Below are positions 1-5,680 of a stretch of 6,397 bases of DNA, one piece after another. The position numbers and the translations under genes are program-made. Where the stretch lies: contig JAUYTF010000392.1 of NCBI GenBank assembly GCA_030695285.1, positions 1-6,397 on the forward strand, given 5' to 3'. The notes under the pieces were generated by a model. The model was not told where the DNA came from. It did no database searches and saw only the letters and a list, made by a program, of their open reading frames with translations. Numbering within the stretch: position 1 is the stretch's first letter; every line of letters begins with the position of its first letter. The stretch is from Eubacteriales bacterium (lineage in GTDB: Bacteria > Bacillota > Clostridia > Christensenellales > CAG-138).

Positions 1-294
1 TTACCGAAAAGCAAACAGACAGACGCGCTCTTTTCCTCCATGCTACTCTTAAAGAGCGTTGAGGATTGCTACCGATATTTTGAGGATCTCTGCACGATGC
101 AGGAAATTCGCGACCTCGGCCAGCGGCTGGAGATCGCAAAATCGCTCGACGCGGGGGACACCTACCAGAGCGCAATCGAGAAAACCGGCGTGAGCACCGC
201 CACCATCGGTCGGGTGAAGCGCTGTCTCAACTACGGCGCAGGCGGCTACCGGCTGATTCTGGATCGCATGAAGGAGAGGGAGAACAGCACATGA
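1..294 (+). CDS. yerC: YerC/YecD-family TrpR-like regulator (HisR-type), 5' partial
   Basis: Probable DNA-binding repressor of the TrpR superfamily, YerC/YecD branch. Members beside his genes in Firmicutes have been proposed as the histidine regulator HisR. The frame is open from the first base. An ATG exists at position 40, but the residues before it (KQTDALFSS) continue the match to the remembered N-terminus of Bacillus YerC (KELDQLFNS). The true start therefore probably lies upstream of the window and 97 residues are visible. The core CYRYFEDLCT and the helix-turn-helix TYQSAIEKTGVSTATIGRVK, followed by RCLNYG (visible residues about 54-79), are the family hallmarks. The usual Ser in STATIS is Gly here (visible residue 70). 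The stop overlaps the hisZ start as ATGA, so the gene is cotranscribed and probably translationally coupled with the his genes. This suggests autoregulation together with the pathway. Family assignment is firm; the role as histidine repressor is inferred from context. Confidence 0.9.
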   Translation, partial: LPKSKQTDALFSSMLLLKSVEDCYRYFEDLCTMQEIRDLGQRLEIAKSLDAGDTYQSAIEKTGVSTATIGRVKRCLNYGAGGYRLILDRMKERENST

Positions 295-1388
295 AACCCG
301 AAACGCTCACCACGCAGGAGCGCATCATGCTCGAACTGCGCGAGCTGTATTTAGGCTATGGCTACCGCCCGTATAAGGTCGGAAAATTTGAAGAATACGA
401 CCTCTACATGCGCAACAAGAAGTTTCTTGCCAGCGAGCAGGTGCTCACGTTTAGCGACACAAACGGTAAGCTCAAAGCGCTCAAGCCGGACGTGACGCTC
501 TCCATTGTGAAAAACGCGAAGGACGACGGGCGCACACAGAAGCTCTGCTACACCGAGACCGTCTACCGCGTGCCGAGAAACGCATACGGCTTTCGCGAGA
601 TCATGCAGACGGGCTTAGAGTGCATCGGCCGCGTGGACGACTACGCCGCGGGCGAGGTGCTCATGCTGGCGGCGCGGAGCCTTGGCAGGATCAGCGAACG
701 GTATGTGCTGGATGTTTCGGATGTCGGCGTGCTCTCCGGCGTGCTAGCAGAGGAACCGATTGGCGACGCGGAATGCGTAAAACTGCTCTCGCTCGTGGGT
801 GAAAAAAACCTGCACGGGCTGGCGGTTGCCTGCGCGGAGCTGGGCGTTTCGGAACGCACGGCAAAGCGGCTGAGCGAACTCGTCTTAGCCTGCGGCCCGC
901 TGAAAGGGACGCTCTCTCGCGTGGAGTCGCTCGATTTGCCCGAGACCAGCCGCGAAGCCCTCGCGGGACTCAGGCGCATGAGCGACATGCTCCTATCTTA
1001 CGGCATCGAGAACGTGAACCTCGATTTTTCGGTGGTCAACGATATGGACTATTACAACGGCCTCGTGTTTCGCGGCTTTGTGGAGGGGATTCCGTCGGGC
1101 ATCCTCGCGGGCGGGCGGTATGACAACTTGCTCCTGCGCATGGGCAAGCACAGCGAGGCGATCGGCTTTGCGGTCTATCTTGATCAACTGGAACGGCTTA
1201 CGGCGGCAAAACCCGCCTATGAGACCGAGGCGCTCGTGATCTATGACGACGCGACGAATCCGCTGGAGATCGTGCGCGCGACGGAAACGCTCCGCGCACG
1301 GGGCGTGAGCTTTCGTGTGCAGCGGGAAGAAGAACCCTGTCCAAGATGCCGCGAGATCGTCCGGCTCACGAAGGAGATAAACGTATGA
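291..1388 (+). CDS. hisZ: ATP phosphoribosyltransferase regulatory subunit HisZ
   Basis: HisZ is a paralogue of histidyl-tRNA synthetase that has lost aminoacylation. It pairs with short-form HisG to make active, histidine-sensitive ATP phosphoribosyltransferase in the cytoplasm. The 365 residues keep the class II fold motifs: LKPDVTLSIVKN (about 64-75), the motif 2 region CYTETVYR (86-93), QTGLECIG (106-113), DMDYYNGLVF (251-260) and motif 3 AGGRYDNLLLRMG with AIGFAVYLDQL (273-300). Where synthetases have R-G-L-D-Y-Y this protein has N-D-M-D-Y-Y, so the catalytic Arg is Asn250. This supports HisZ over HisRS. Residues about 310-365 look like a shortened anticodon-domain remnant and contain a CPRC motif at 350-353. 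The start overlaps the yerC stop (ATGA), with the purine-rich GGAGAGGGAG at 273-282 as ribosome binding site. The short HisG encoded just downstream, which needs HisZ, confirms the call. Confidence 0.95.
   Translation: MKPETLTTQERIMLELRELYLGYGYRPYKVGKFEEYDLYMRNKKFLASEQVLTFSDTNGKLKALKPDVTLSIVKNAKDDGRTQKLCYTETVYRVPRNAYGFREIMQTGLECIGRVDDYAAGEVLMLAARSLGRISERYVLDVSDVGVLSGVLAEEPIGDAECVKLLSLVGEKNLHGLAVACAELGVSERTAKRLSELVLACGPLKGTLSRVESLDLPETSREALAGLRRMSDMLLSYGIENVNLDFSVVNDMDYYNGLVFRGFVEGIPSGILAGGRYDNLLLRMGKHSEAIGFAVYLDQLERLTAAKPAYETEALVIYDDATNPLEIVRATETLRARGVSFRVQREEEPCPRCREIVRLTKEINV
1371..1376 (+). promoter_or_regulatory. Strong ribosome binding site of the small ORF between hisZ and hisG
   Basis: AAGGAG lies eight bases before the ATG at 1385 and inside the last codons of hisZ. 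It is a near-consensus Shine-Dalgarno at optimal spacing. The ATG it serves opens the 23-codon small ORF, not hisG, which starts 68 bases further on. This site is the main reason to regard the small ORF as translated. Confidence 0.75.
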
Positions 1389-1456
1389 AGCGTAAGATTG
1401 TATATAAGCAGTTTGTTTACATGCTGTCGGGCCTCAAAACGGAGGCAAGCGTATGA
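1385..1456 (+). CDS. Putative 23-residue small protein between hisZ and hisG
   Basis: This 24-codon frame (stop included) fills the hisZ-hisG gap. Its ATG overlaps the hisZ stop and its TGA overlaps the hisG start, both as ATGA. AAGGAG sits eight bases before its start. The peptide begins MKRKIVYKQF and ends LKTEASV. It is basic at the N-terminus, with hydrophobic residues spread through the middle (Ile5, Val6, Phe10, Val11, Met13, Leu14, Leu17), so a short amphipathic helix is possible. It has no His codon, so it is not a classical his attenuator leader. I recognise no family. Its base composition (about 45% GC by count over 1389-1452) is lower than that of its neighbours. The most economical role is a translated relay carrying ribosomes from hisZ to hisG, where its passage would open a hairpin over the hisG ribosome binding site. 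A functional peptide or a chance frame are the alternatives. Translation is inferred from sequence only. Confidence 0.5.
   Translation: MKRKIVYKQFVYMLSGLKTEASV
1431..1446 (+). promoter_or_regulatory. Small hairpin covering the hisG Shine-Dalgarno
   Basis: GCCTC at 1431-1435 is perfectly complementary to GAGGC at 1442-1446, with a six-base loop AAAACG. The 3' arm contains four of the five bases of the hisG ribosome binding site GGAGG (1441-1445), which lies seven bases before the ATG at 1453. Both arms are inside the upstream 23-codon frame, so a ribosome translating that frame would melt the stem. No T-run follows, so this is not a terminator. The stem is short (five pairs, four of them G-C), and its effect is an inference. 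Confidence 0.45.
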
Positions 1457-2085
1457 AGCGCATGATCAATGTCGCCCTGCCCAAAGGACGGCTCGGCGAA
1501 AAGGCGTATGCGCTCTTTGCGCGCGCGGGGTATGACTGCCCGGAACTGCTGGAGGAAAACCGCAAGCTCACGTTTGAAAACGAAGCGGCGGGCGTGCGCT
1601 ATTTCTGGGTGAAGCCATCGGATGTGGCGATCTATGTCGAGCGGGGTGCTGCCGATATCGGCGTAGCGGGCAAGGATATCCTGCTGGAGTACGCGCCGGA
1701 TGTCTATGAGCTGTTGGATCTTTCCATCGGCAAGTGCCGGATGTGCGTCGCCGGGCCGCGTGACTTTGCGGACCCGCACACGGGCATCCTGCGCGTGGCG
1801 ACGAAGTTTCCCGCCATCGCACGCAGGCACTACGCCGTGCAGAGCCGCGAAATCGACATGATTCGCCTCAACGGTTCCATTGAGCTCGCGCCTATTCTCG
1901 GGTTGTCAGACGTAATCGTGGACATCGTGGAGACGGGCAAAACACTCGCGGAAAATGGCCTTAGTATATTAGAGGAGATCGACCCTATCAGCGCACGGCT
2001 GATTGCAAACAAGGCAAACTATAAGTTTAAGGGCGAAGAGATCGAAATCCTCCGACAAAGCTTGGAACAAGCGGTGAGAGCATGA
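1453..2085 (+). CDS. hisG: ATP phosphoribosyltransferase catalytic subunit, short form (HisG-S)
   Basis: This enzyme catalyses the first step of histidine synthesis, joining ATP and PRPP to give phosphoribosyl-ATP. The 210 residues fit the short HisG class, which lacks the C-terminal ACT-like regulatory domain and depends on HisZ, encoded just upstream. Landmarks are INVALPKGRLGEKA (5-18), KPSDVAIYVERGAADIGVAGKD (54-75) and the PRPP-binding loop DVIVDIVETGKTLAENGL (153-170). The bilobal periplasmic-binding-like fold is known for the family. The ATG at 1453 has GGAGG at seven bases and overlaps the stop of the 23-codon frame upstream. The protein begins MKRMINVALPKGR, as expected for the family. 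Its stop overlaps the hisD start. Histidine feedback presumably acts through HisZ. Confidence 0.97.
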   Translation: MKRMINVALPKGRLGEKAYALFARAGYDCPELLEENRKLTFENEAAGVRYFWVKPSDVAIYVERGAADIGVAGKDILLEYAPDVYELLDLSIGKCRMCVAGPRDFADPHTGILRVATKFPAIARRHYAVQSREIDMIRLNGSIELAPILGLSDVIVDIVETGKTLAENGLSILEEIDPISARLIANKANYKFKGEEIEILRQSLEQAVRA

Positions 2086-3362
2086 AGATACAAGATTATT
2101 ACGAGATAGACAAGAGCACGCTTTTTTTGCGTCGGCTGGAGGACAGCGGCGTGGAAAGTGTCGTGCGCGAAATTATTCAGGACGTAGCGGCAAACGGGGA
2201 CGCGGCACTGCTACAGTACGCAAAAAAGTTTGATCGTGCGGAACTCACCGCGCTCGAAGTGACGCAAGCGGAGCTCGATGATGCATTGCTTTCGATCTCT
2301 GCGGAGCTCCTCGACGCCATGCAGACCGCGGCGGAGAACATCCGCGCGTTTCACAGCATGCAGCTTCGCGAAGGCTTTCGCCTGGAGCGCCCGAACGGCG
2401 TCTACATGGGGCAGAAGATCACGCCAATTGAGAAAGTCGGGCTCTATATCCCCGGCGGCACGGCGAGCTATCCTTCCACCGTGTTCATGAACGCGATTCC
2501 CGCAAAGCTCGCGGGCTGCTCGCTCGTCGTGATGGTCTCGCCGCCGAACGTGAGCGGCAACATCGCAGCGCCCATCCTCGCGGCGGCGAAGCTCGCGGGC
2601 GTGGATCGCGTCTTCAAGGCGGGCGGGGCGCAGGCGATTGCCGCGCTGAGCTACGGCACCGAAAGCGTACCAAAGGTGGACAAGATCGTCGGCCCCGGCA
2701 ACGCTTATGTCGCCGAGGCGAAGCGGCAGGTGTTCGGCAGGGTCGCGATCGACATGATCGCGGGGCCGAGCGAAATCCTCGTCGTTGCGGATGAGACAGC
2801 GACGCCCGCGTTTGTCGCGGCGGATTTATTGAGTCAGGCGGAGCACGACGCGCTTTCCAGCGCGGTGTTGATCACCAGTAGCCGGACGCTCGCGGAGCGG
2901 GTCAGCGCGGAGGTCGAGCGACAGCTCAGAGCGCTGCCGCGCGAAGCGATTGCGAGAGCTTCGATCGAGAACAACGGCAAAATCATCGTGGTCGACGATT
3001 TGCTGTGCGCCATCGATCTTTCTAACGACTTAGCACCCGAGCATCTGGAGCTTTGCGTGCGTGAGCCGGAACGATATTTAGCCTACGTGAAAAATGCGGG
3101 TTCCGTGTTTCTCGGCAACGACTGTCCGGAATCGCTGGGAGACTATCTCGCAGGACCGAACCACACACTGCCCACCAGCGGCACGGCGCGGTTTTCCAGC
3201 CCGCTCGGTGTGGACGACTTCGTGAAAAAAACGCAATACACCTATTTTTCGCGCGAAGCGCTGGCGGAATTGGCCGACAAGATCGCGGTATTCGCCCGCG
3301 CGGAGGGGCTGGAGGCGCATGCGCGCGCGGCGTTGATCCGCGGCACGGAGGCGGACGCATGA
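2082..3362 (+). CDS. hisD: Histidinol dehydrogenase
   Basis: Zinc enzyme that oxidises L-histidinol to L-histidine in two NAD-dependent steps via histidinal, the last reactions of the pathway. The length of 426 residues is typical. Visible signatures are KVGLYIPGGTASYPSTV (118-134), KIVGPGNAYVAEAKRQVFG (201-219) and IDMIAGPSEILVVADE (223-238). By alignment with the family, the zinc ligands are Gln252 and His255 (SQAEHD), Asp354 (GDYLAGPNHTLPTSG) and His413 (EAHARAA). The catalytic pair is Glu320-His321 (LAPEHLE). All are present, so the enzyme should be active. The start overlaps the hisG stop (ATGA) with only a weak purine-rich site (GGTGAGAG), which suggests translation depends on coupling from hisG. 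The stop overlaps the hisC start. Confidence 0.98.
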   Translation: MKIQDYYEIDKSTLFLRRLEDSGVESVVREIIQDVAANGDAALLQYAKKFDRAELTALEVTQAELDDALLSISAELLDAMQTAAENIRAFHSMQLREGFRLERPNGVYMGQKITPIEKVGLYIPGGTASYPSTVFMNAIPAKLAGCSLVVMVSPPNVSGNIAAPILAAAKLAGVDRVFKAGGAQAIAALSYGTESVPKVDKIVGPGNAYVAEAKRQVFGRVAIDMIAGPSEILVVADETATPAFVAADLLSQAEHDALSSAVLITSSRTLAERVSAEVERQLRALPREAIARASIENNGKIIVVDDLLCAIDLSNDLAPEHLELCVREPERYLAYVKNAGSVFLGNDCPESLGDYLAGPNHTLPTSGTARFSSPLGVDDFVKKTQYTYFSREALAELADKIAVFARAEGLEAHARAALIRGTEADA

Positions 3363-4426
3363 GCCGGTTTTTGAGCGCGAAATACGCAAACCTCACGCCC
3401 TATACCCCCGGCGAGCAGCCACGGGATGCACAATATGTCAAGCTCAACACCAACGAATCCCCGTTTCCGCCGTCTCCGCGCGTCGTCGCGGCGGCAGAGC
3501 GGGAGGCAAGGCGGCTGAATCTCTATTCCGACCCGGAATGTACAGAGCTCAAACTGGCGGCGGCGAAGCTCTACGCCGTGGAGCCCCAAAACGTGCTGCC
3601 CGTCAACGGTTCGGACGAGATTCTCTATTTTGCGTTTCTCGCTTATGGGGACGCGCAAAATCCCTTTGCGTTTGCGGACATCAGCTACGGTTTTTACCCC
3701 GTCTATGCGCAGTTTTGCGAGGTACCGAGCCGCGAGATTCCGTTGACGAGCGATTTTGCGGTAGATCATCGGGATTATCTGGGGATTGCGGAGCACGTCC
3801 TGATTGCAAACCCAAACGCGCCGACGGGAACCTGCCTGCCGCTGTGGCAGATCGAGGAGATCGTGAAATCAAACCCCGATCGGATGGTGATCATCGACGA
3901 AGCGTATGTCAACTTCGGTGGCGAGAGCTGCGTGCCGCTGATCAAAAAATATGATAATCTGTTGGTGATACAAACGTTTTCCAAGAGCCGCTCGTTCGCG
4001 GGGGCGCGGCTGGGCTTCGGCATTGGAAACGAAGCGCTCATGCGTGACCTGAACACGGTGAAATACTCCATCAACCCCTATAATGTAAACCGTATGACGC
4101 AGGCGGCGGGAGTTGCCGCGATTGAAGATGACGCGTATTACCGCGCGAATGCTAAGACGATCATGGCGGTGCGTGAAGAAACGGCGGGGCAACTGCGGGA
4201 GCTTGGCTTTACGGTATTGCCATCGTGTGCAAATTTCTTGTTTGCAAAGAGCGGCAGCATCAGTGGCGAAGACCTCTATCGCAAGCTCAAATCACGCGGG
4301 GTGCTGGTGCGGCATTTTACCAAGGAGCGCATCAAGGACTTTTGCCGCATCACGATAGGCACGCAGGAGCAGATGCAAATTTTACTCTCAAACATACAGG
4401 CGATCTTAAACGCGAAAGGATGCTGA
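3359..4426 (+). CDS. hisC: Histidinol-phosphate aminotransferase
   Basis: PLP-dependent class I/II (fold type I) aminotransferase that converts imidazole acetol phosphate plus glutamate to histidinol phosphate. At 355 residues it has the family's usual length. The N-terminal TPYTPGEQP (13-21) and KLNTNESPFPPSP (28-40) are HisC hallmarks. PLP-site residues are NGSDE (83-87), Asn153 in NPNAPTG, Asp180 and Tyr183 in IIDEAY, the Schiff-base Lys209 in TFSKSRSFAGARLGF, and Arg217. Arg330 in FCRITIGT should bind the substrate carboxylate. The ribosome binding site GGAGG at 3347-3351 lies in the hisD end, seven bases before the ATG, which overlaps the hisD stop. Other PLP aminotransferases are possible in principle, but the HisC-specific N-terminus and operon position make the call firm. 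Confidence 0.97.
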   Translation: MSRFLSAKYANLTPYTPGEQPRDAQYVKLNTNESPFPPSPRVVAAAEREARRLNLYSDPECTELKLAAAKLYAVEPQNVLPVNGSDEILYFAFLAYGDAQNPFAFADISYGFYPVYAQFCEVPSREIPLTSDFAVDHRDYLGIAEHVLIANPNAPTGTCLPLWQIEEIVKSNPDRMVIIDEAYVNFGGESCVPLIKKYDNLLVIQTFSKSRSFAGARLGFGIGNEALMRDLNTVKYSINPYNVNRMTQAAGVAAIEDDAYYRANAKTIMAVREETAGQLRELGFTVLPSCANFLFAKSGSISGEDLYRKLKSRGVLVRHFTKERIKDFCRITIGTQEQMQILLSNIQAILNAKGC

Positions 4427-4431
4427 GGAAT

Positions 4432-5019
4432 ATGCGAACGGCAACATGCAACCGAATGACGGCGGAGACGGAGATCACGCTAACGCTGAATCTCGACGGA
4501 ACGGGCAAGGGCGATATCATGAGCGGCGTGGGGTTTCTTGACCACATGCTCACGCTATTTGCGCGGCATGCGCGGTTTGACCTTGCCATCCGCTGCGCGG
4601 GGGACACCAATGTGGACGATCACCACAGCGTGGAGGATGTCGCCATCGCGCTGGGCGAGGCGCTGAAAGAATCGCTGAGTGAAAAACGCGGTATCGTGCG
4701 CTACGGCAGCCAGCTACTGCCCATGGACGAGGCGCTCGTGCTCTGCGCGGTCGATCTCTCCGGACGTGGGAGCCTGCGGTACACCGCGAGCATCCCGTCG
4801 CAGAAGATCGGTTCGTTTGACACGGAGCTTGTGCAGGAGTTTTTCATGGCGCTGAGCCGCACGGCAGGCATCACGCTGCACATCAGGCAGCTCGACGGCG
4901 AAAATTCGCACCACATTGTGGAGGCGATGTTCAAATCCCTCGGCAGAGCGCTCAAGCAGGCGGTCGCCATCGATCCAGCGTATGCGGACGAAATCCCCTC
5001 GACAAAGGGCGTGTTATAA
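4432..5019 (+). CDS. hisB: Imidazoleglycerol-phosphate dehydratase
   Basis: Manganese-dependent enzyme that dehydrates imidazole glycerol phosphate to imidazole acetol phosphate. The family forms 24-subunit assemblies. From the ATG at 4432 the product has 195 residues, the usual size of the monofunctional enzyme; there is no fused histidinol-phosphatase domain. Metal-binding motifs are present: His38 in FLDHML, His46, DDHHSVED (62-69), and SHHIVEAMFKSLGRAL (159-174). The C-terminus has the conserved STKG (190-193). The frame stays open well upstream inside hisC, but homologues begin near MRTATCNRMTAETEI. An ATG at 4420 is in frame, but AAAGG abuts it with no spacing, whereas AAAGGA at 4415-4420 sits 11 bases before 4432. 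I therefore chose 4432, five bases after the hisC stop. It is the only gene here ending in TAA. Confidence 0.97.
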   Translation: MRTATCNRMTAETEITLTLNLDGTGKGDIMSGVGFLDHMLTLFARHARFDLAIRCAGDTNVDDHHSVEDVAIALGEALKESLSEKRGIVRYGSQLLPMDEALVLCAVDLSGRGSLRYTASIPSQKIGSFDTELVQEFFMALSRTAGITLHIRQLDGENSHHIVEAMFKSLGRALKQAVAIDPAYADEIPSTKGVL

Positions 5020-5021
5020 GC

Positions 5022-5636
5022 ATGATTGCAATCGTAGACTATGGAGTAGGCAATCTCTTTTCGCTGAAAAGCTCACTCGCGATGATCGGCGCTAGCGCAA
5101 TCGTGACCGGAAACGCGGAAGACCTGCGCGTGGCGGACAAGATCATCCTGCCCGGCGTCGGCGCGTTTGAGGACGCGGCAAACAAGCTCCGGAGGGCGGG
5201 GCTGGATGCGGTCGTGATTGAGCAGGCGAAGGCGGGTAAGCCGCTGCTGGGCATCTGCCTTGGCATGCAGATGCTATTTGATCGCAGCTTTGAATATGGC
5301 GAGCACAAGGGGCTTGGCCTGATCGCGGGGGACGTGATCGACATGCGCCCGCAGATTCCGGCAAACCTCAAGGTGCCGCATATCGGCTGGAATGCGCTGA
5401 AGCTCACGAGCCCTGTGCACCCGCTGTTTCGCCATATCAAAGAAGGTGACTGCGTCTATTTTGTGCATAGCTACTATGCGGCAAACTGCGAAGCGGCGAC
5501 CATCGCGACGGCGGAATACGGCGCAGATTTAACCGCGGCGGTGGCGGAAGGAAACGTAATCGGCTGCCAGTTTCACCCCGAAAAGAGCGGCAAGGTGGGC
5601 TTAAACATCCTCCGCGCATTCTGCGAGCAGGCGTGA
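5022..5636 (+). CDS. hisH: Imidazole glycerol phosphate synthase glutaminase subunit
   Basis: Class I glutamine amidotransferase that hydrolyses glutamine and passes ammonia to HisF, which makes imidazole glycerol phosphate and AICAR. At 204 residues it is a stand-alone HisH, not fused to HisF. Landmarks are DYGVGNL (6-12), the oxyanion-loop region LPGVGAF (43-49), the nucleophile Cys79 in GICLGMQMLF, PHIGWN (119-124), YFVHSYY (146-152), and the remaining triad members His185 and Glu187 in GCQFHPEKSG. The start lies two bases after the hisB stop. The nearest purine-rich stretch, AAAGGG, sits 12 bases before the ATG, so coupling with hisB translation probably matters. Its partner hisF is expected just past the window end. 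Confidence 0.97.
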   Translation: MIAIVDYGVGNLFSLKSSLAMIGASAIVTGNAEDLRVADKIILPGVGAFEDAANKLRRAGLDAVVIEQAKAGKPLLGICLGMQMLFDRSFEYGEHKGLGLIAGDVIDMRPQIPANLKVPHIGWNALKLTSPVHPLFRHIKEGDCVYFVHSYYAANCEAATIATAEYGADLTAAVAEGNVIGCQFHPEKSGKVGLNILRAFCEQA

Positions 5637-5680
5637 GGCTGGAAACAAAATAAAGAGAAAAGTTAGGGTTTTTCAGATAC
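5637..5680 (+). other. AT-rich hisH-hisA intercistronic gap
   Basis: These 44 bases are the only real gap in the operon. By count 15 of 44 are G or C, far below the flanking genes. I see no hairpin, no terminator, and no convincing -35/-10 pair. The best candidate ribosome binding site for hisA is AGGG at 5665-5668, 12 bases from the ATG, which is weak and distant. Confidence 0.6.

Larger units (their letters stand above)
1371..1460 (+). repeat. Imperfect direct repeat of a ribosome-binding-site/start module (1371-1392 and 1439-1460)
   Basis: Two 22-base segments, 68 bases apart, match at 18 positions. Each has a GGAG core, a short spacer, then CGTATGAAGCG, which is identical in both copies. 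The first copy starts the small ORF and the second starts hisG. In both, the upstream reading frame ends on the TGA within ATGA. The arrangement looks like a duplicated translation-start module. Convergence on a favoured coupling sequence is also possible, because similar modules occur at the hisD-hisC and hisA-next gene junctions. Confidence 0.55.

Noticed and set aside
1395..1425. Internal promoter in the AT-rich part of the hisZ-hisG junction (TATATAAG, TTGTTTAC)
   Set aside because: No -35/-10 pair with suitable spacing could be made out; the AT-richness alone is not enough.
1385..1456. Histidine attenuator leader peptide
   Set aside because: The small ORF has no His codons, lies inside the operon, and is not followed by a terminator hairpin with a T-run.
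1346..1456. Longer small ORF from the in-frame ATG at 1346
   Set aside because: No suitable ribosome binding site precedes 1346, whereas 1385 has AAGGAG at eight bases and the ATGA overlap.
1417..1830. 137-codon open frame on the minus strand over the hisG start
   Set aside because: It is rich in Arg, Ala and His with no domain pattern and is opposite conserved hisG codons; a composition shadow.
3337..3355. Inverted repeat TCCGC/GCGGA around the hisC ribosome binding site
   Set aside because: Most of the binding site sits in the loop rather than the stem, and such short GC-rich matches are common by chance here.
3242..3796. 184-codon open frame on the minus strand spanning the hisD-hisC junction
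   Set aside because: It lies opposite two clearly real genes, has no recognisable family motif, and long antisense frames are expected in GC-rich coding DNA.
4225..4431. Longer hisB starting inside hisC
   Set aside because: The extra residues do not resemble any HisB N-terminus and overlap conserved hisC sequence in another frame; homologue length supports the start at 4432.
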